Origin: Nocardiopsis alborubida
GTDB lineage: Bacteria > Actinomycetota > Actinomycetes > Streptosporangiales > Streptosporangiaceae
DNA: 64,000 bases
Assembly: GCF_012396365.1 (NCBI RefSeq)
Contig: NZ_JAAXPG010000020.1
Coordinates: forward strand, 1 to 64,000
Direction of reading: 5' to 3'
This document shows positions 1 through 7,845 of the stretch, piece by piece. The position numbers and the translations under genes were made by a program. Positions within the stretch are counted from its first letter, which is position 1, and every line of letters starts with the position of its first letter. The notes under the pieces were generated by a model. That model did no database searches, was not told the origin of the DNA, and saw nothing but the letters and a program-made list of their open reading frames with translations.

Positions 1-2
1 TC

Positions 3-107
3 GACCAGCTCGCCGTTTTGATGCGCGCTCGACTCAGACCCATGCAGTACCGTCCCGAGCTGCTCAAGGGGTGTCTGGCCGGAACTGGACTGTCCTTGGA
101 GATATAA
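3..107 (+). CDS. Possible 3' end of a gene entering from the left
   Basis: A frame open from the left edge gives about 34 codons ending DQLAV...LAGTGLSLEI and a TAA. The Arg/Leu-rich peptide could be the tail of a regulator, but it is too short to assign. A second frame is also open across this stretch, so coding status is uncertain. Confidence 0.25.
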   Translation, partial: DQLAVLMRARLRPMQYRPELLKGCLAGTGLSLEI

Positions 108-465
108 CCCCACAAATTAAAAGTCAGTGGTGCGTGAAAAAAACTTCTCAGGAAGGTGTCAAAAGATTGTATGTGGCTTTTATGGTCATATGACCGATGT
201 ATCCGCTCGGTTGGCCGCACAACCGGACATGGTCCGGCCCCGCCTCAGACAGCCCCGGAGAAGGGTTCCGCTTCCGTGCGCATGCTTCTGACCGCTCCTC
301 CCGACGGTCCTGGTGGGGCCGCGGTGCGACGCCCCGCTCCCCGGCCGGAAGCCGACCGGGACACGGGGGCTACCATGGCCGCGCGGCGACCGACCCCTCG
401 CGGCGGCGACCGCCCGGGGAGCGGTGTCCCGCCGCCCCGGGGCACCCACGGGAAGTAGTCCTTCG
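108..465. other. Intergenic region upstream of the symporter gene
   Basis: The first part (about 108-200) is clearly more A/T-rich than the surroundings and probably holds promoter elements. It contains a perfect 12-bp palindrome, listed separately. The remainder is GC-rich; the reading frames crossing it have no convincing ribosome binding site or family resemblance, so I see no gene. Confidence 0.4.
184..195. promoter_or_regulatory. Perfect 12-bp palindrome, candidate operator
   Basis: GGTCATATGACC is a perfect palindrome inside an A/T-rich stretch, about 270 bases upstream of the symporter start. Such a site could bind a dimeric regulator. The regulator is unknown. Confidence 0.3.
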
Positions 466-1452
466 ATGTCAGTTCTCACGCGCGTCGCCGACTTCGTCGG
501 CAGGTGGTTCGCCCTGCTGGTCCTCGCCGGAGGGATCGTGGGCCTGGCCGCCCCCGGGCAGGCCGCCCTCCTCGCCCCCTACATCTCCCTGCTGCTCGGG
601 GTGATCATGTTCGGCATGGGGCTCACCATGCGCCCCGTGGACTTCGCGATCGTCGCCAGGCACCCCAAGGCCGTCATCCTCGGCGTCCTGGTCCAGTACA
701 CGGTCATGCCGCTCCTGGGCTGGGGGATCGCCCAGGCCCTCGGTCTGCCGCCGCTGCTGGTGGTGGGCATGGTCCTGGTCGGCTCCGCCCCCGGCGGCAC
801 CGCCTCCAACGTCATCGTCTACCTCGCCCGCGGCGACGTGGCCCTCTCGGTGGCGATGACCTCGATCTCCACCCTGCTCGCCCCCGTGCTGACCCCGCTC
901 CTGGTCCTGGGCCTGGCCGGCTCCACCCTGCCCGTCGCCGCCGGCGACCTGTTCGTCTCCATCCTCCAGGTCGTCCTGGTCCCGGTCCTGGCGGGACTGC
1001 TGCTGCGCATGGCCGCGGGCCGGTTCGTGGAGAGGGTCCTGCCCGTCCTGCCGCTGGTGTCCGTCATCGGCATCGTCGTCGTGGTCGCCGCGGTGGTGGG
1101 CGCCAACGCCGACGCCGTGCTCTCCACCGGCCTCCTGGTCGCCCTGGCCGTGGTGCTGCACAACTCCCTGGGACTGGGGCTCGGTTACCTGGTCGGCGTG
1201 GTCACCAAGCTGCCCGAGGCCGCCCGCCGCGCGGTCAGCGTCGAGGTGGGGATGCAGAACTCCGGGCTCGCCGCGGCCCTGGCGACCGCCCACTTCGCGC
1301 CGCTCGCCGCCCTGCCCGGCGCCCTGTTCTCGGTCTGGCACAACATCTCCGGCGCGCTCGTGGCCACCTACTGGGCCCGCCGCCCGCCCGAGGACGCCCC
1401 GGCTGACTCCGCGCCGACCGGGAGCGGCCCGGAGGGCCAGCCCCGGACCTGA
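466..1452 (+). CDS. SBF/BASS-family bile acid:sodium symporter-like transporter
   Basis: The 328-residue protein is hydrophobic throughout, with about nine or ten membrane segments, as expected for the SBF/BASS family of sodium-coupled carriers (bile acids, pantoate or other organic anions). It has the family signature GSAPGGTASNV near residues 107-117 and a second conserved segment, EVGMQNSGLAAALA, near residue 260, which in characterised members helps form the sodium and substrate sites. I chose the ATG giving MSVLTRVADF because the longer frame upstream encodes only Pro/Arg/Gly-rich sequence and the family starts near this hydrophobic region. The gene stands alone and is followed by a perfect palindrome that can end transcription. 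The substrate cannot be told from sequence. Confidence 0.88.
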   Translation: MSVLTRVADFVGRWFALLVLAGGIVGLAAPGQAALLAPYISLLLGVIMFGMGLTMRPVDFAIVARHPKAVILGVLVQYTVMPLLGWGIAQALGLPPLLVVGMVLVGSAPGGTASNVIVYLARGDVALSVAMTSISTLLAPVLTPLLVLGLAGSTLPVAAGDLFVSILQVVLVPVLAGLLLRMAAGRFVERVLPVLPLVSVIGIVVVVAAVVGANADAVLSTGLLVALAVVLHNSLGLGLGYLVGVVTKLPEAARRAVSVEVGMQNSGLAAALATAHFAPLAALPGALFSVWHNISGALVATYWARRPPEDAPADSAPTGSGPEGQPRT

Positions 1453-1802
1453 ACCCGGGCTCCGCCCGCTCCCGCCCAGTCCGCTCCCGCCCCGGCCGAG
1501 GACATTCCGCCTCGCGCCGGGGCCGCCATCTTGGCGGACGGGTTGGCGCCAACCCGTCCGCCAAGGCCTATTCCCGCCCATACCGGACCCCTCGCCGCCC
1601 GCGCCCGCTCCGGGCGCGGCCACGCTGGGGGAGGCGGCGGGCGCCGCCCCCGGTTAGTCCCGAGAACGTGTCCCCGCCTCACCGATCGAACTGGTTACCC
1701 GGGCGCAACACGGTTCACACGCGCAGTCCCTGGCCTGAACCGGACACATCTCTTTACGTGATCATCACGCCACACAAGGCGACGGATGCCAGGCTGGTGC
1801 CC
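1453..1802. other. Intergenic region after the symporter
   Basis: It contains the 36-bp palindrome listed separately and then GC-rich sequence leading to a weak small reading frame. No other gene is supported. Confidence 0.4.
1530..1565. terminator. 36-bp perfect palindrome, probable terminator
   Basis: Two 18-base arms (CTTGGCGGACGGGTTGGC and its exact complement) meet with no spacer, about 80 bases after the symporter stop. The very stable GC-rich stem suggests a factor-independent terminator of the actinobacterial type without a U-run. Being a perfect palindrome, it could also bind a protein. Confidence 0.55.
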
Positions 1803-2057
1803 ATGCCCGAGCGACACCGTCGGTTCCTGCACCCCTGCTCCGGACTCCTCGCACTCGCCCTCACCGCCGCGTTGGGAAACCCCCACGTCCTCCTCGCGCC
1901 GTGCACTCCTCCCGCGCACACCACGCCCGTCACCGCCCCCGCTGCGGAGACCGACTCGCGCCGCAAGACCCTCCGGGATCGTGTGCGCGGCCGCTGCCCG
2001 CACCCCCGCAGGCCCGAACGCGGGATCATCCCGCACCCCCGCTGCTCCTACGACTGA
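1803..2057 (+). CDS. Possible small exported protein, hypothetical
   Basis: An 84-codon frame begins MPERHRRF, has a short hydrophobic stretch (LLALALTAALGNPHVLLA, about residues 15-32) like a weak signal peptide, and ends in Arg/Pro-rich sequence. It runs convergently into the membrane protein gene. There is no clear ribosome binding site and no family resemblance, so this may be a chance frame in GC-rich DNA. Confidence 0.25.
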   Translation: MPERHRRFLHPCSGLLALALTAALGNPHVLLAPCTPPAHTTPVTAPAAETDSRRKTLRDRVRGRCPHPRRPERGIIPHPRCSYD

Positions 2058-2082
2058 CGCACGCGCCCCTTTCACAGGGGTC

Positions 2083-2631
2083 TCATGGTTCCGGGGGCGC
2101 GCTCCGGCGCAACCACGCCCTCCTCAGGAGCGCGGTGCCCAGGCCCAACGCGGCCTGGGCGAACACCAGACCGAATCCGAGGCAGAAGAGGTTGACGAGG
2201 ACGAACCCGAGGATCGACGTGGTGACACCGCTCCCGAGTCCCGCGTCCGCGTAGGCGCGGTCCTGCTCCGTGGTCAGTATCCAGGACGGCTCGCCGGGGA
2301 CGAGGCGGGCCGCCTCCAGACGGCCGGGCTCACAGGGCCCCGACAGGTACAGGTGGACACCGGTCCGCACGGGTCCGTCGTCCGCGGAACGGAAGACACC
2401 CAGGCACAGCGAGCCCCCATCCGAGAGGGGCACCGACTCGGTGACCTCAAGGACGCCCTCCTGCCCGGTCCAGCCGTAGGCGGCTCCCAGAGCCCGCAGC
2501 TCATGGCCTGAGAACTGCACCGACAGCGGGATCAACGCGCAGGCCAGCGCCGCGCTGGCCAGGAACACGACGAACGCCTTCCCCGGTGACAGAAGTCCGA
2601 TGTCTCCCGACCAAGCCCTCCGCCAGCCCAT
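2083..2631 (-). CDS. Hypothetical membrane protein with two membrane segments
   Basis: The 182-residue protein has a hydrophobic segment near residues 17-38 (AFVVFLASAALACALIPLSV) and another near residues 135-160 (ILGFVLVNLFCLGFGLVFAQAALGLG). Between them is a soluble part of about 95 residues with two Cys (SLCLGVF and GPCEPGR) that is probably outside the membrane. I chose the ATG giving MGWRRAW because a strong GGAGGGG-type ribosome binding site lies directly before it; the frame continues upstream only as Arg-rich sequence. It follows the hydrolase gene on the same strand with a gap of about 150 bases. I do not recognise the family and can assign no function. Confidence 0.6.
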   Translation of the reverse strand: MGWRRAWSGDIGLLSPGKAFVVFLASAALACALIPLSVQFSGHELRALGAAYGWTGQEGVLEVTESVPLSDGGSLCLGVFRSADDGPVRTGVHLYLSGPCEPGRLEAARLVPGEPSWILTTEQDRAYADAGLGSGVTTSILGFVLVNLFCLGFGLVFAQAALGLGTALLRRAWLRRSAPPEP

Positions 2632-2783
2632 GCGCCCCTCCCCGCCGCCTCCGCTCCGCCGGGACACGGCCACCCCTTCGGACGCTCCGGGCGGGCAGCG
2701 GGTTCGCCCGCGCCGCAGGGCTTCTACGCCCGCGCCGCCCGGCCCGACGCCGCCCCGCGCCGGACCGGACCCGGCGCCGGGCC

Positions 2784-3653
2784 TCAGACACCCTCCGTCA
2801 GGACACGGCGCAGGACGGCGGCGAAGGCGTCGGGGTCGCCCTTCATGCCGAACTCGCCGCCGAGGAAACCGGCGTGGTGGCTGGGGAAGGTGACGACCGC
2901 CGTTCCGAGCCGCTCGGCCACGGCCTCGGCCGCCCGGTTGCACAGCTCACCCCCGCTCTCGGCCCCGGCGCCGACGACGATGCGCGTCGACGCCGCGCGC
3001 AGCCGGTCGACGTCGTGCTGGAAGTGGGTGCACGGGATGAGCTGCCCGAGCATCGGGTCGTCGCGGGAACCGTCGTCCTCGGCGGGCAGCCCGAAATCGG
3101 CGGGGTTCGGAGCGGGCCGGTCGGTGAAGTCGCCCGGAAGCGGCCCCTTGTGGTTGATGAGCGCGAGGAACTTCGCCATCGCGGGGCCCAGACCGTCGCG
3201 TTCGTACGTTCGGCGGATGTCCACGCTCGCGGCCAGCGCCTGTTCCCTGTCCGGCAGCATTTGGACAGCGGGCGGTTCGTGCGCCACGAGAGTGCGTACC
3301 TGCTCCGGATAGCGGGCCACCAGGACCAGGGCGTTGACGGCGCCGCCGCTGCTGGCGAAGAGGTCCACCGGCCCGGCGCCGAGGGCTGAGACCAGCCGGT
3401 GCAGGTCGTCCGCGTGCTCCTCGGGTGTGCCCCCGGCTCCGCCGTCGGCGCGCTCGCTGCGCCCGACCCCGCGGGGATCGTAGGTCACGACCGTGCGGTC
3501 GGTGAAGTGCCGGGCCAGGGTGGTGAACCCGCTGGCGTCCATCGGAGAGCCGATCAGCAGCAGGACGGGCGATCCGGCTGACGAGCCGCTCCGAACGTCG
3601 TAGCGCAGAACGGCGCCCGGCACGTCCAGGGTGTGCGTCTTCGTCTCTGTCAT
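2784..3653 (-). CDS. Alpha/beta-hydrolase fold protein
   Basis: The 289-residue protein has the layout of small alpha/beta hydrolases such as esterases, lactonases and haloperoxidase-like enzymes. An N-terminal strand region leads to LLLIGSPMDASGF at the oxyanion-hole position. The nucleophile elbow is FASSGGAVNA near residue 105, a variant of GxSxG in which the first Gly is Ala. A late His in HHAGFLGGEF near residue 260 probably completes the triad. VVTYDPRGVGRSE near residue 55 is typical of the fold. The ATG (MTETKTHTL) follows an AGGACAC-like site. It is divergent from the DUF4241 gene across about 160 bases that must hold both promoters. The substrate is unknown and the enzyme is probably cytoplasmic. 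Confidence 0.85.
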   Translation of the reverse strand: MTETKTHTLDVPGAVLRYDVRSGSSAGSPVLLLIGSPMDASGFTTLARHFTDRTVVTYDPRGVGRSERADGGAGGTPEEHADDLHRLVSALGAGPVDLFASSGGAVNALVLVARYPEQVRTLVAHEPPAVQMLPDREQALAASVDIRRTYERDGLGPAMAKFLALINHKGPLPGDFTDRPAPNPADFGLPAEDDGSRDDPMLGQLIPCTHFQHDVDRLRAASTRIVVGAGAESGGELCNRAAEAVAERLGTAVVTFPSHHAGFLGGEFGMKGDPDAFAAVLRRVLTEGV

Positions 3654-3815
3654 CAGGTGTCCTCTCCGAGAACGCTGTCGTCTCCTGCCCATAGTGACCG
3701 TCCGGAGTGACAGAACCCGTCGGCCCGCGTTCAGGTGCGGATGAGATGTGCAGAAAACGTCATCCGTGTCCGTTACGTTCTTCGTGCACATCCCCCGAAC
3801 ACGAGGAACTCCCCC

Positions 3816-5360
3816 ATGCCGACCACCCCCACCCCGCTCGAAGTCGTCTACTGCGAAGGCTGGGACCCCGCCACCACCGCGCCGGTCGGCCTCCTGGACA
3901 CGGCGACGGCACGCGCCCGGGACGGGGCCGGTGAACAGTACGCCGTCCTGGTCCGCACCCCCGACGCGGCACCGCTCGTCCTCCTGGAGATCTCCTGGGC
4001 CGACCGGCACTGCGGGATCTGGCTGTTCGACGCCGAGGGCCGCTGCCACACCCACCACCGCTACACCCGCGCGGAGGGAGACGGAGAACTCCTCCTCTCG
4101 CACGGCTTCCAGTGGAACCAGCCCCCACGGGGAGCGATGCCGGACCGGCGCGACGGCTGGACCGTCAAGGTCGAGACGCTCAACCGCGAGCGCGGCCTCT
4201 ACCGGTACCAGACGCAGCACGGCGGCGGCCTGATGTCGGTCAACCGCGCCCCGGACCCGGAACTGGCCCGCGTGGTCACGCTGCCCGCCCCGCCGTTCGG
4301 GGACTGGGTCTCCCTCCTACGGGCGCACCCCGTCCTCACCGAGGGGGAACTCCGGCTCAGCGAGGCCGCGGTGGAACCGGGCGGCGCTCCCGTGGCGGCC
4401 CCCTGGACACCGCCGCGTCCCCTCGCACCCCGGCGCGTCGACGACCTCTTCCGCCCCGGAAACCGGTTCACGAGCTCCTGGTATCCCGGGACGGGAACGG
4501 TGGCCGTCCGCGACATCGGCACCGTGAACCTGCCCACCGGACGGGTCATGGTCTACGACCCCGGCTCCCTGTCGTTCGCCAAGGACACCGAGGCCTTCAC
4601 CGTGCCCCTCCCGCCGGGGGAGCACCCGACGCGCCTGTCCCTGCTCCACCTCGGGCAGGACGGCGACGAGGAGACCACGTGCGTCATGGCCCTGCGCGTG
4701 GACGTACGGAGCCTCGAAGCATTCCCGGTCGCCTCCTGGGAGATGGCCCTGCGTCCGGGTCAGGACCCGCACGACCTGGACGAGGACCACTTCTACGGCG
4801 TCGGCGTGGACGGTGGGCAGATCGGTATCACCGACGCGGCCTGCCTGCCCTACTTCACCGGCCTCTTCGACGACTTCCGAGCCTACGAGCGCATCTTCTA
4901 CGGGCTGCACGAGGAGGAACTCCAGGCGATCAGGGACAGGGAACGGCTGTGGCAGGAGACCGCGCGTGCGCTGATCGCCCGGCCTGAGTTCCACCCCGCC
5001 GTGCGCGACGCCTTCATGGAGGCGATCGGCCTGTCTCCCGACGATGAGCGCTATGACCAGTACCGGAGCAACCACAACCTGCTCCGGCTGGCCCACGCGG
5101 TGGTCAACAGCACCGACCCCGACCTCGCGGCGCTCGACGACCCCGTCCAGCAGGCGCGGGACACCAGCCCGTGGTCCCGGCGGCTCCCCGACCCGAAGAC
5201 CGGAGGCGACCTGACCGTCGTCCCGAGCGGCTGGGGAGACGGCAGCTACCCGGTCTGGATCGGCCGCACCGAGGACGGCCGAGTCCGCTCCCTGGTGGTC
5301 GACATGCTCGTCCTGGAGAGCGCCGAGCCGGTCACGGACGGGGAACCCACCACGCCGTGA
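3816..5360 (+). CDS. DUF4241 domain-containing protein
   Basis: The 514-residue protein has an N-terminal half (about 1-215) rich in Trp and acidic residues that I cannot place. Its C-terminal half matches the DUF4241 pattern: GRVMVYDPGSL near residue 245, a central WEMALRPGQDP followed by YGVGVDGGQIGITDA near residues 330-345, and the closing DGSYPVWIGRTEDGRV near residues 474-489 followed by SLVVDML. DUF4241 proteins have no established biochemical role; some occur beside polymorphic-toxin immunity genes, but I see no toxin here. The ATG (MPTTPTPL) follows ACGAGGAACT. No signal peptide or membrane segment is visible. The gene ends just before a strong hairpin shared with the convergent DUF262 gene. 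Confidence 0.72.
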   Translation: MPTTPTPLEVVYCEGWDPATTAPVGLLDTATARARDGAGEQYAVLVRTPDAAPLVLLEISWADRHCGIWLFDAEGRCHTHHRYTRAEGDGELLLSHGFQWNQPPRGAMPDRRDGWTVKVETLNRERGLYRYQTQHGGGLMSVNRAPDPELARVVTLPAPPFGDWVSLLRAHPVLTEGELRLSEAAVEPGGAPVAAPWTPPRPLAPRRVDDLFRPGNRFTSSWYPGTGTVAVRDIGTVNLPTGRVMVYDPGSLSFAKDTEAFTVPLPPGEHPTRLSLLHLGQDGDEETTCVMALRVDVRSLEAFPVASWEMALRPGQDPHDLDEDHFYGVGVDGGQIGITDAACLPYFTGLFDDFRAYERIFYGLHEEELQAIRDRERLWQETARALIARPEFHPAVRDAFMEAIGLSPDDERYDQYRSNHNLLRLAHAVVNSTDPDLAALDDPVQQARDTSPWSRRLPDPKTGGDLTVVPSGWGDGSYPVWIGRTEDGRVRSLVVDMLVLESAEPVTDGEPTTP

Positions 5361-5465
5361 GCTCCGTCAGTACCGAGGAGGAGGTGTCCCGACACGGGCG
5401 CGCCCCGCCCGGTACGGTATCCCGCGACCTCACCGGGGCCGACGGTCCGCGCACGGGCACCGGCC

Positions 5466-5501
5466 GGGTGCGCCGGACGGAGCCTCCCGTCCGGCGCACC
5501 C
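5466..5501. terminator. Bidirectional terminator hairpin
   Basis: Perfect 15-base arms (GGGTGCGCCGGACGG and its complement) flank a six-base loop. The hairpin lies between the ends of the convergent DUF4241 and DUF262 genes and can serve both. Confidence 0.75.
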
Positions 5502-5527
5502 GTCGTCTCCACGCGGTTCCGACCGGC

Positions 5528-7801
5528 TCAGACCGCGTCGAGGAAGCGGTGTCCGAACTGCTCCAGCCGGGCCCGGGCCCGGGTCAGCTCCTCGTCGGTG
5601 AACAGCGGTGAGAACTCCGGACGCAGCACCAGCGCCTCCACCGTCAGGTCCAGGCGGCCCCGCTCCCACAGGTTCGCGAACCCGTCCGAGACCGCCGGGG
5701 CGTGGAGCAGTTTGCGGGCGGTGCCCAGCGGCCCCAGTTCCGAGAGCATGCCCAGGAAGAAGGTCGCCGTGTAGTCGGCCTCGGACTTGGCGCGCTCGTA
5801 GACCGACAGCATCGCCCGACCGAAGTCGGCGGTCTCCGGCCCGGAGGCGGGAACCTCCTCCACCGGCTCATCGGCGGCTTCCCCGGCCGCGTCCTGTCCG
5901 AGCCGGTCCACGAAGCCCAACAGGGCCTCCACCGACGTGAACACCTCGTAGCCGAGCTCCTGCAACCTCGGAAGGTCGGCCTGGTCGGGGTCCAGCTCCA
6001 GTACCGCCGGCTTGCCGACCCCGTGCTGGAACCCGTCCGGCCAGAACGCCTCGGCCTCGGCGATCACCCTGCCCCGTTCGGGGTCGCTGATCACCGCGTC
6101 CAGCTCCGGCTCCGCGAACCCCAGACGCCTCAGCTCGTCCACCATCTCCTGGACCTGCACCGACCGTGCGTCGTCGGGTTCGGCGCTGAGCACCGTCATG
6201 GGCCGCAGCGGCCCCGCGTCCGGTCCGGTCGTCGCCTTGCCCGAAGCCAGACCCGACAGGAAGTCCTGAGCCGCCCCGGCCAACAGCTCCCGCCGCGCAG
6301 CCAGGAAGTCGGGGTAGTTCTCCACCTTCCACAGGGCCGGATCCATCGGGATCCACTGCGAGGCCAGAGCCCCCGGATGGCGCTCCTCCACCTCGGGGAA
6401 GTACTCCTCCGGAGTGCGCGCGGAGATCTCCAGGTTCGTGTCCTGGGTCAGGAAGCAGAAGTTGGCGATGGCGTTGACCTGGCGATTGTCGTAGCGGGCC
6501 TCCCGCAGCACCTTCTTGGGGAAGACGTGGTGCACCTGGAGCGAGGACAGCTTGCCCAGCATCTCCGCCTTCAGCTCCAGGCCGCTGCCGAAGTCGCGGG
6601 CGCCGTGTACGCGGGTGAGCATGTACAGCAGGGGATAGAACCGCGATCCCCGGGTCGCGCCCTCGAAGTCGTGCGGGCGCACGTCCAGGTTCCCGCCGCG
6701 CCACCGGGACATCCGCTGGAGCAGACCCTCCACGCCCGACTCGTTCACCGCGTCGTAGTCGAGCTGGAGGAAGGTCTCCGTCGAACCGGCGTAGCGGCCC
6801 CACAGCGCGCTGTGCACGTACCAGTAGAGCACCTTGTCCCGGTGCGCCGCGTCACTGAACCTGCCGCCGTTGAGCTCCAGCAGCCGTGAGACCACCGGCG
6901 CCGCGTACCTGCCCATCAGCACCCGGTCGTGGTCCAGCCCGAGCCGCCCCGACACCGCGTCCAGGAAGGTTCCCACGTGGTCGACCGAACTCTTCAAAGC
7001 CGTGGCGAACCGGTCGGGCTCCACGTTCTCCAGCGAGGTGAACAGTGCGCGTCCGGTGGCCACTGCCGTGGCGTTGCGCAGCAGCCAGTCCATGCTGAAG
7101 GAGAACCCCGCCTCCTCCCAGTCCGTGATGCTCTGGCGCATGGTCGCGCGGATACCAGGCTGTACAGCGCACCGCCGGGCCAGCGCCAGGTCGCCCTTGG
7201 ACAGCTTGGTGCCGCCCGAGTTCACGCGGTTGAAGATCTCCACCACGTCATCGATCGTCTGGTTGGCGTCGGTGATGCTCTCGTAGTGGAAGTCCCGGTC
7301 CACGATCTGGCTCAACGCGTTGAGCCGGGGAAGATACCGGTTGGCCTTCTCCGGCTCACTGGTGAAGCGCGTCAGGTAAGGCACCAGGCCCTGCTGGAAC
7401 AACCCGGTGACGTCCACCCACAGCGGATCGTTCTTCATCTTGTTCGGCATGTAGAACTCGAACGCCTGGCTCTCCAGGTTGAAGTACAGGTCCGTGAACG
7501 CCTGCGTGTTGCCCTGGAAGAACGCAGGCGCCTTGCCCCTGATCACGCCGTACAGGGTGGTCATCCGCTGCTGACCGTCCAGCAGCAGCAGATGGGCCCC
7601 GGCGCCGTTCACCACGCCCTGCACCGCCTCCTCGGCGTTGGTGGTCTCCCACATCAGCAGGCTGCCCACCGGATGGCCGAGGTAGACCGAGCGCATCAGC
7701 CCGCGTACCTGGTCGCGGTTCCACACGTAACCGCGCTGGAACTCTGGGAGCAGGATCGTCCCGTTGTCGATCTGGTCGAGGAGCGTGGACAGTTTCGCCA
7801 T
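5528..7801 (-). CDS. DUF262/HNH (GmrSD-like) protein of a defence pair
   Basis: The 757-residue protein begins with a DUF262 (GmrS-type) domain: residues 18-32 LPEFQRGYVWNRDQV and the family hallmark DGQQRM at 75-80. In characterised relatives DUF262 binds and hydrolyses nucleotides. A DUF1524/HNH-type nuclease segment follows near residue 422 (VHHVFPKKVL, then NFCFLTQDTN), so the DNA-cleaving part of GmrD appears to be on the same chain. Residues from about 560 form an extra C-terminal region that I do not recognise. GmrSD enzymes are type IV restriction systems acting on modified phage DNA. The gene lies 44 bases after the RelE-helicase gene on the same strand, so the two are probably co-transcribed and co-functional. 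The ATG (MAKLSTLLD) follows GAGAAAG. Confidence 0.85.
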   Translation of the reverse strand: MAKLSTLLDQIDNGTILLPEFQRGYVWNRDQVRGLMRSVYLGHPVGSLLMWETTNAEEAVQGVVNGAGAHLLLLDGQQRMTTLYGVIRGKAPAFFQGNTQAFTDLYFNLESQAFEFYMPNKMKNDPLWVDVTGLFQQGLVPYLTRFTSEPEKANRYLPRLNALSQIVDRDFHYESITDANQTIDDVVEIFNRVNSGGTKLSKGDLALARRCAVQPGIRATMRQSITDWEEAGFSFSMDWLLRNATAVATGRALFTSLENVEPDRFATALKSSVDHVGTFLDAVSGRLGLDHDRVLMGRYAAPVVSRLLELNGGRFSDAAHRDKVLYWYVHSALWGRYAGSTETFLQLDYDAVNESGVEGLLQRMSRWRGGNLDVRPHDFEGATRGSRFYPLLYMLTRVHGARDFGSGLELKAEMLGKLSSLQVHHVFPKKVLREARYDNRQVNAIANFCFLTQDTNLEISARTPEEYFPEVEERHPGALASQWIPMDPALWKVENYPDFLAARRELLAGAAQDFLSGLASGKATTGPDAGPLRPMTVLSAEPDDARSVQVQEMVDELRRLGFAEPELDAVISDPERGRVIAEAEAFWPDGFQHGVGKPAVLELDPDQADLPRLQELGYEVFTSVEALLGFVDRLGQDAAGEAADEPVEEVPASGPETADFGRAMLSVYERAKSEADYTATFFLGMLSELGPLGTARKLLHAPAVSDGFANLWERGRLDLTVEALVLRPEFSPLFTDEELTRARARLEQFGHRFLDAV

Positions 7802-7845
7802 GGAAGGTCGTCTTTCTCGTCTTGGCGGTCTGGGGGAAGCGGGAG

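Noticed and set aside
469..1623. Long minus-strand frame across the symporter gene
   Set aside because: It is rich in Gly, Gln, His and Asp with no family resemblance, as expected for an antisense frame of a GC-biased gene.
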